The notes under the pieces: model-generated
Told to the model about the DNA's origin: nothing
Database searches by the model: none
What the model saw: the letters and a program-made list of their open reading frames with translations, nothing else
In this document: positions 4,874-5,089 of the stretch, piece after piece
Position numbering within the stretch: position 1 is the first letter of the stretch
Layout: each line of letters begins with the position of its first letter
Translations under genes and position numbers: made by a program
Source of the DNA: Chloroflexota bacterium
GTDB lineage: Bacteria > Chloroflexota > Limnocylindria > Limnocylindrales > CSP1-4
DNA length: 5,089 nt
Reading direction: 5' to 3'
Assembly (NCBI GenBank): GCA_021801545.1
Contig: JAJYXX010000437.1
Location: 1-5,089, forward strand

Positions 4874-5089
4874 GCTGCCTGCGAGTCTATCCGACGGCCG
4901 AGCGGCCGCCGTGTCGGTTGCCTACACGCTCTGCAAGCCCGGTCGGGTTTCCGACAGCGGGTGCAAGGTTCCGGCAGGGCGGGCCAAATCTGGCGCACGG
5001 CGGGCTGGCTCCGGCAGGGCGGCCGGAATCGGCCGGGTGGGGCGCGGCTCCGGCAGGGACCTACTGTGGCCAGGCGAGGACCATGATCT
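4874..5089. other. Non-coding 216 bp upstream of the AlsS-like gene
   Basis: No supported gene lies here; the open frames crossing it are antisense shadows. It holds two short self-complementary elements, CGGCCG-AG-CGGCCG (4895-4908, flanked by CCGAC at 4891 and GTCGG at 4913) and CGGCCG-GAAT-CGGCCG (5020-5035), as well as the CCGGCAGGG repeats. On the minus strand a TANNNT-like TAGACT lies ten bases before the AlsS-like ATG and could be its -10 element, without a clear -35. At the right edge, an ATG at 5083 is preceded by TACTGT (5062-5067) and a purine-rich AGGCGAGGA, so a plus-strand gene may begin there, but too little is visible to call it. Confidence 0.5.
4967..5058. repeat. Imperfect ~40-bp repeat with CCGGCAGGG core
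   Basis: CCGGCAGGG occurs at 4971, 5011 and 5050, spaced 40 and 39 bp apart. The first two copies extend further (CCGGCAGGGCGG, then a diverged stretch ending AATC), and the three copies are preceded by GGTT, GGCT and GGCT. A weaker relative, CCGACAGCGG, lies at 4951, 20 bp before the first copy, hinting at an older 20-bp period. The repeats lie in the gap upstream of the AlsS-like gene. They could be protein-binding sites, a degraded tandem repeat, or compositional noise amplified by slippage. Confidence 0.55.

Noticed and set aside
3530..5086. A 518-residue open frame on the plus strand, antisense to the AlsS-like gene
   Set aside because: It is the complement of a well-supported enzyme gene in GC-rich DNA. 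Its translation is dominated by Arg, Asp and Val with no recognisable domain, typical of a codon-bias shadow.
5083..5089. Start of a new plus-strand gene at the right edge
   Set aside because: Only two codons are visible. A TANNNT-like element and purine-rich bases precede it, but this cannot be confirmed without more sequence.

Overview
The window is very GC-rich (roughly 70 % by eye, with G or C in most third codon positions). This fits an environmental high-GC bacterium, most plausibly Actinomycetota or Chloroflexota, but no marker gene fixes the phylum. There are no rRNA or tRNA genes, insertion sequences, or CRISPR arrays. Identifications rest on recognised motifs and family alignments from memory, not on database searches.

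Layout. (1) Positions 85-663, plus strand: a compact two-gene unit of a DUF4160 protein and a DUF2442 protein, 12 bp apart and in the same frame. This pairing resembles small toxin-antitoxin-like modules, but the biochemical role is unknown. (2) Positions 680-1231, minus strand and convergent with the pair: a MacroD/YmdB-type macro-domain hydrolase acting on O-acetyl-ADP-ribose or ADP-ribosylated protein. (3) Positions 1232-1411: a divergent control region with an exact 28-bp tandem repeat and a probable leaderless promoter. (4) Positions 1412-1945, plus strand: a YbgC-like hot-dog acyl-CoA thioesterase. A 61-residue single-span membrane peptide (1942-2127) overlaps its stop codon by ATGA. (5) Positions 2128-2206: a GC-rich repeat and hairpin region between convergent genes. 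(6) Positions 2207-3058, minus strand: an exported NodB-type polysaccharide deacetylase. (7) Positions 3155-4873, minus strand and upstream of it: a thiamine-diphosphate enzyme of the acetolactate synthase (AlsS-like) family. (8) Positions 4874-5089: non-coding, with an imperfect ~40-bp repeat and short hairpins, possibly ending at the start of another gene.

The genes do not form one obvious pathway. The thiamine-diphosphate enzyme and the deacetylase share a strand with a 96-bp gap and could be co-transcribed, but no shared function is evident. Apart from the repeats, the points most worth follow-up are the DUF4160/DUF2442 pair, the unannotated membrane micro-ORF, the two active-site cysteines of the deacetylase, and the non-canonical cofactor and active-site residues of the AlsS-like enzyme. 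I saw no clear-cut, entirely new multi-gene system here.
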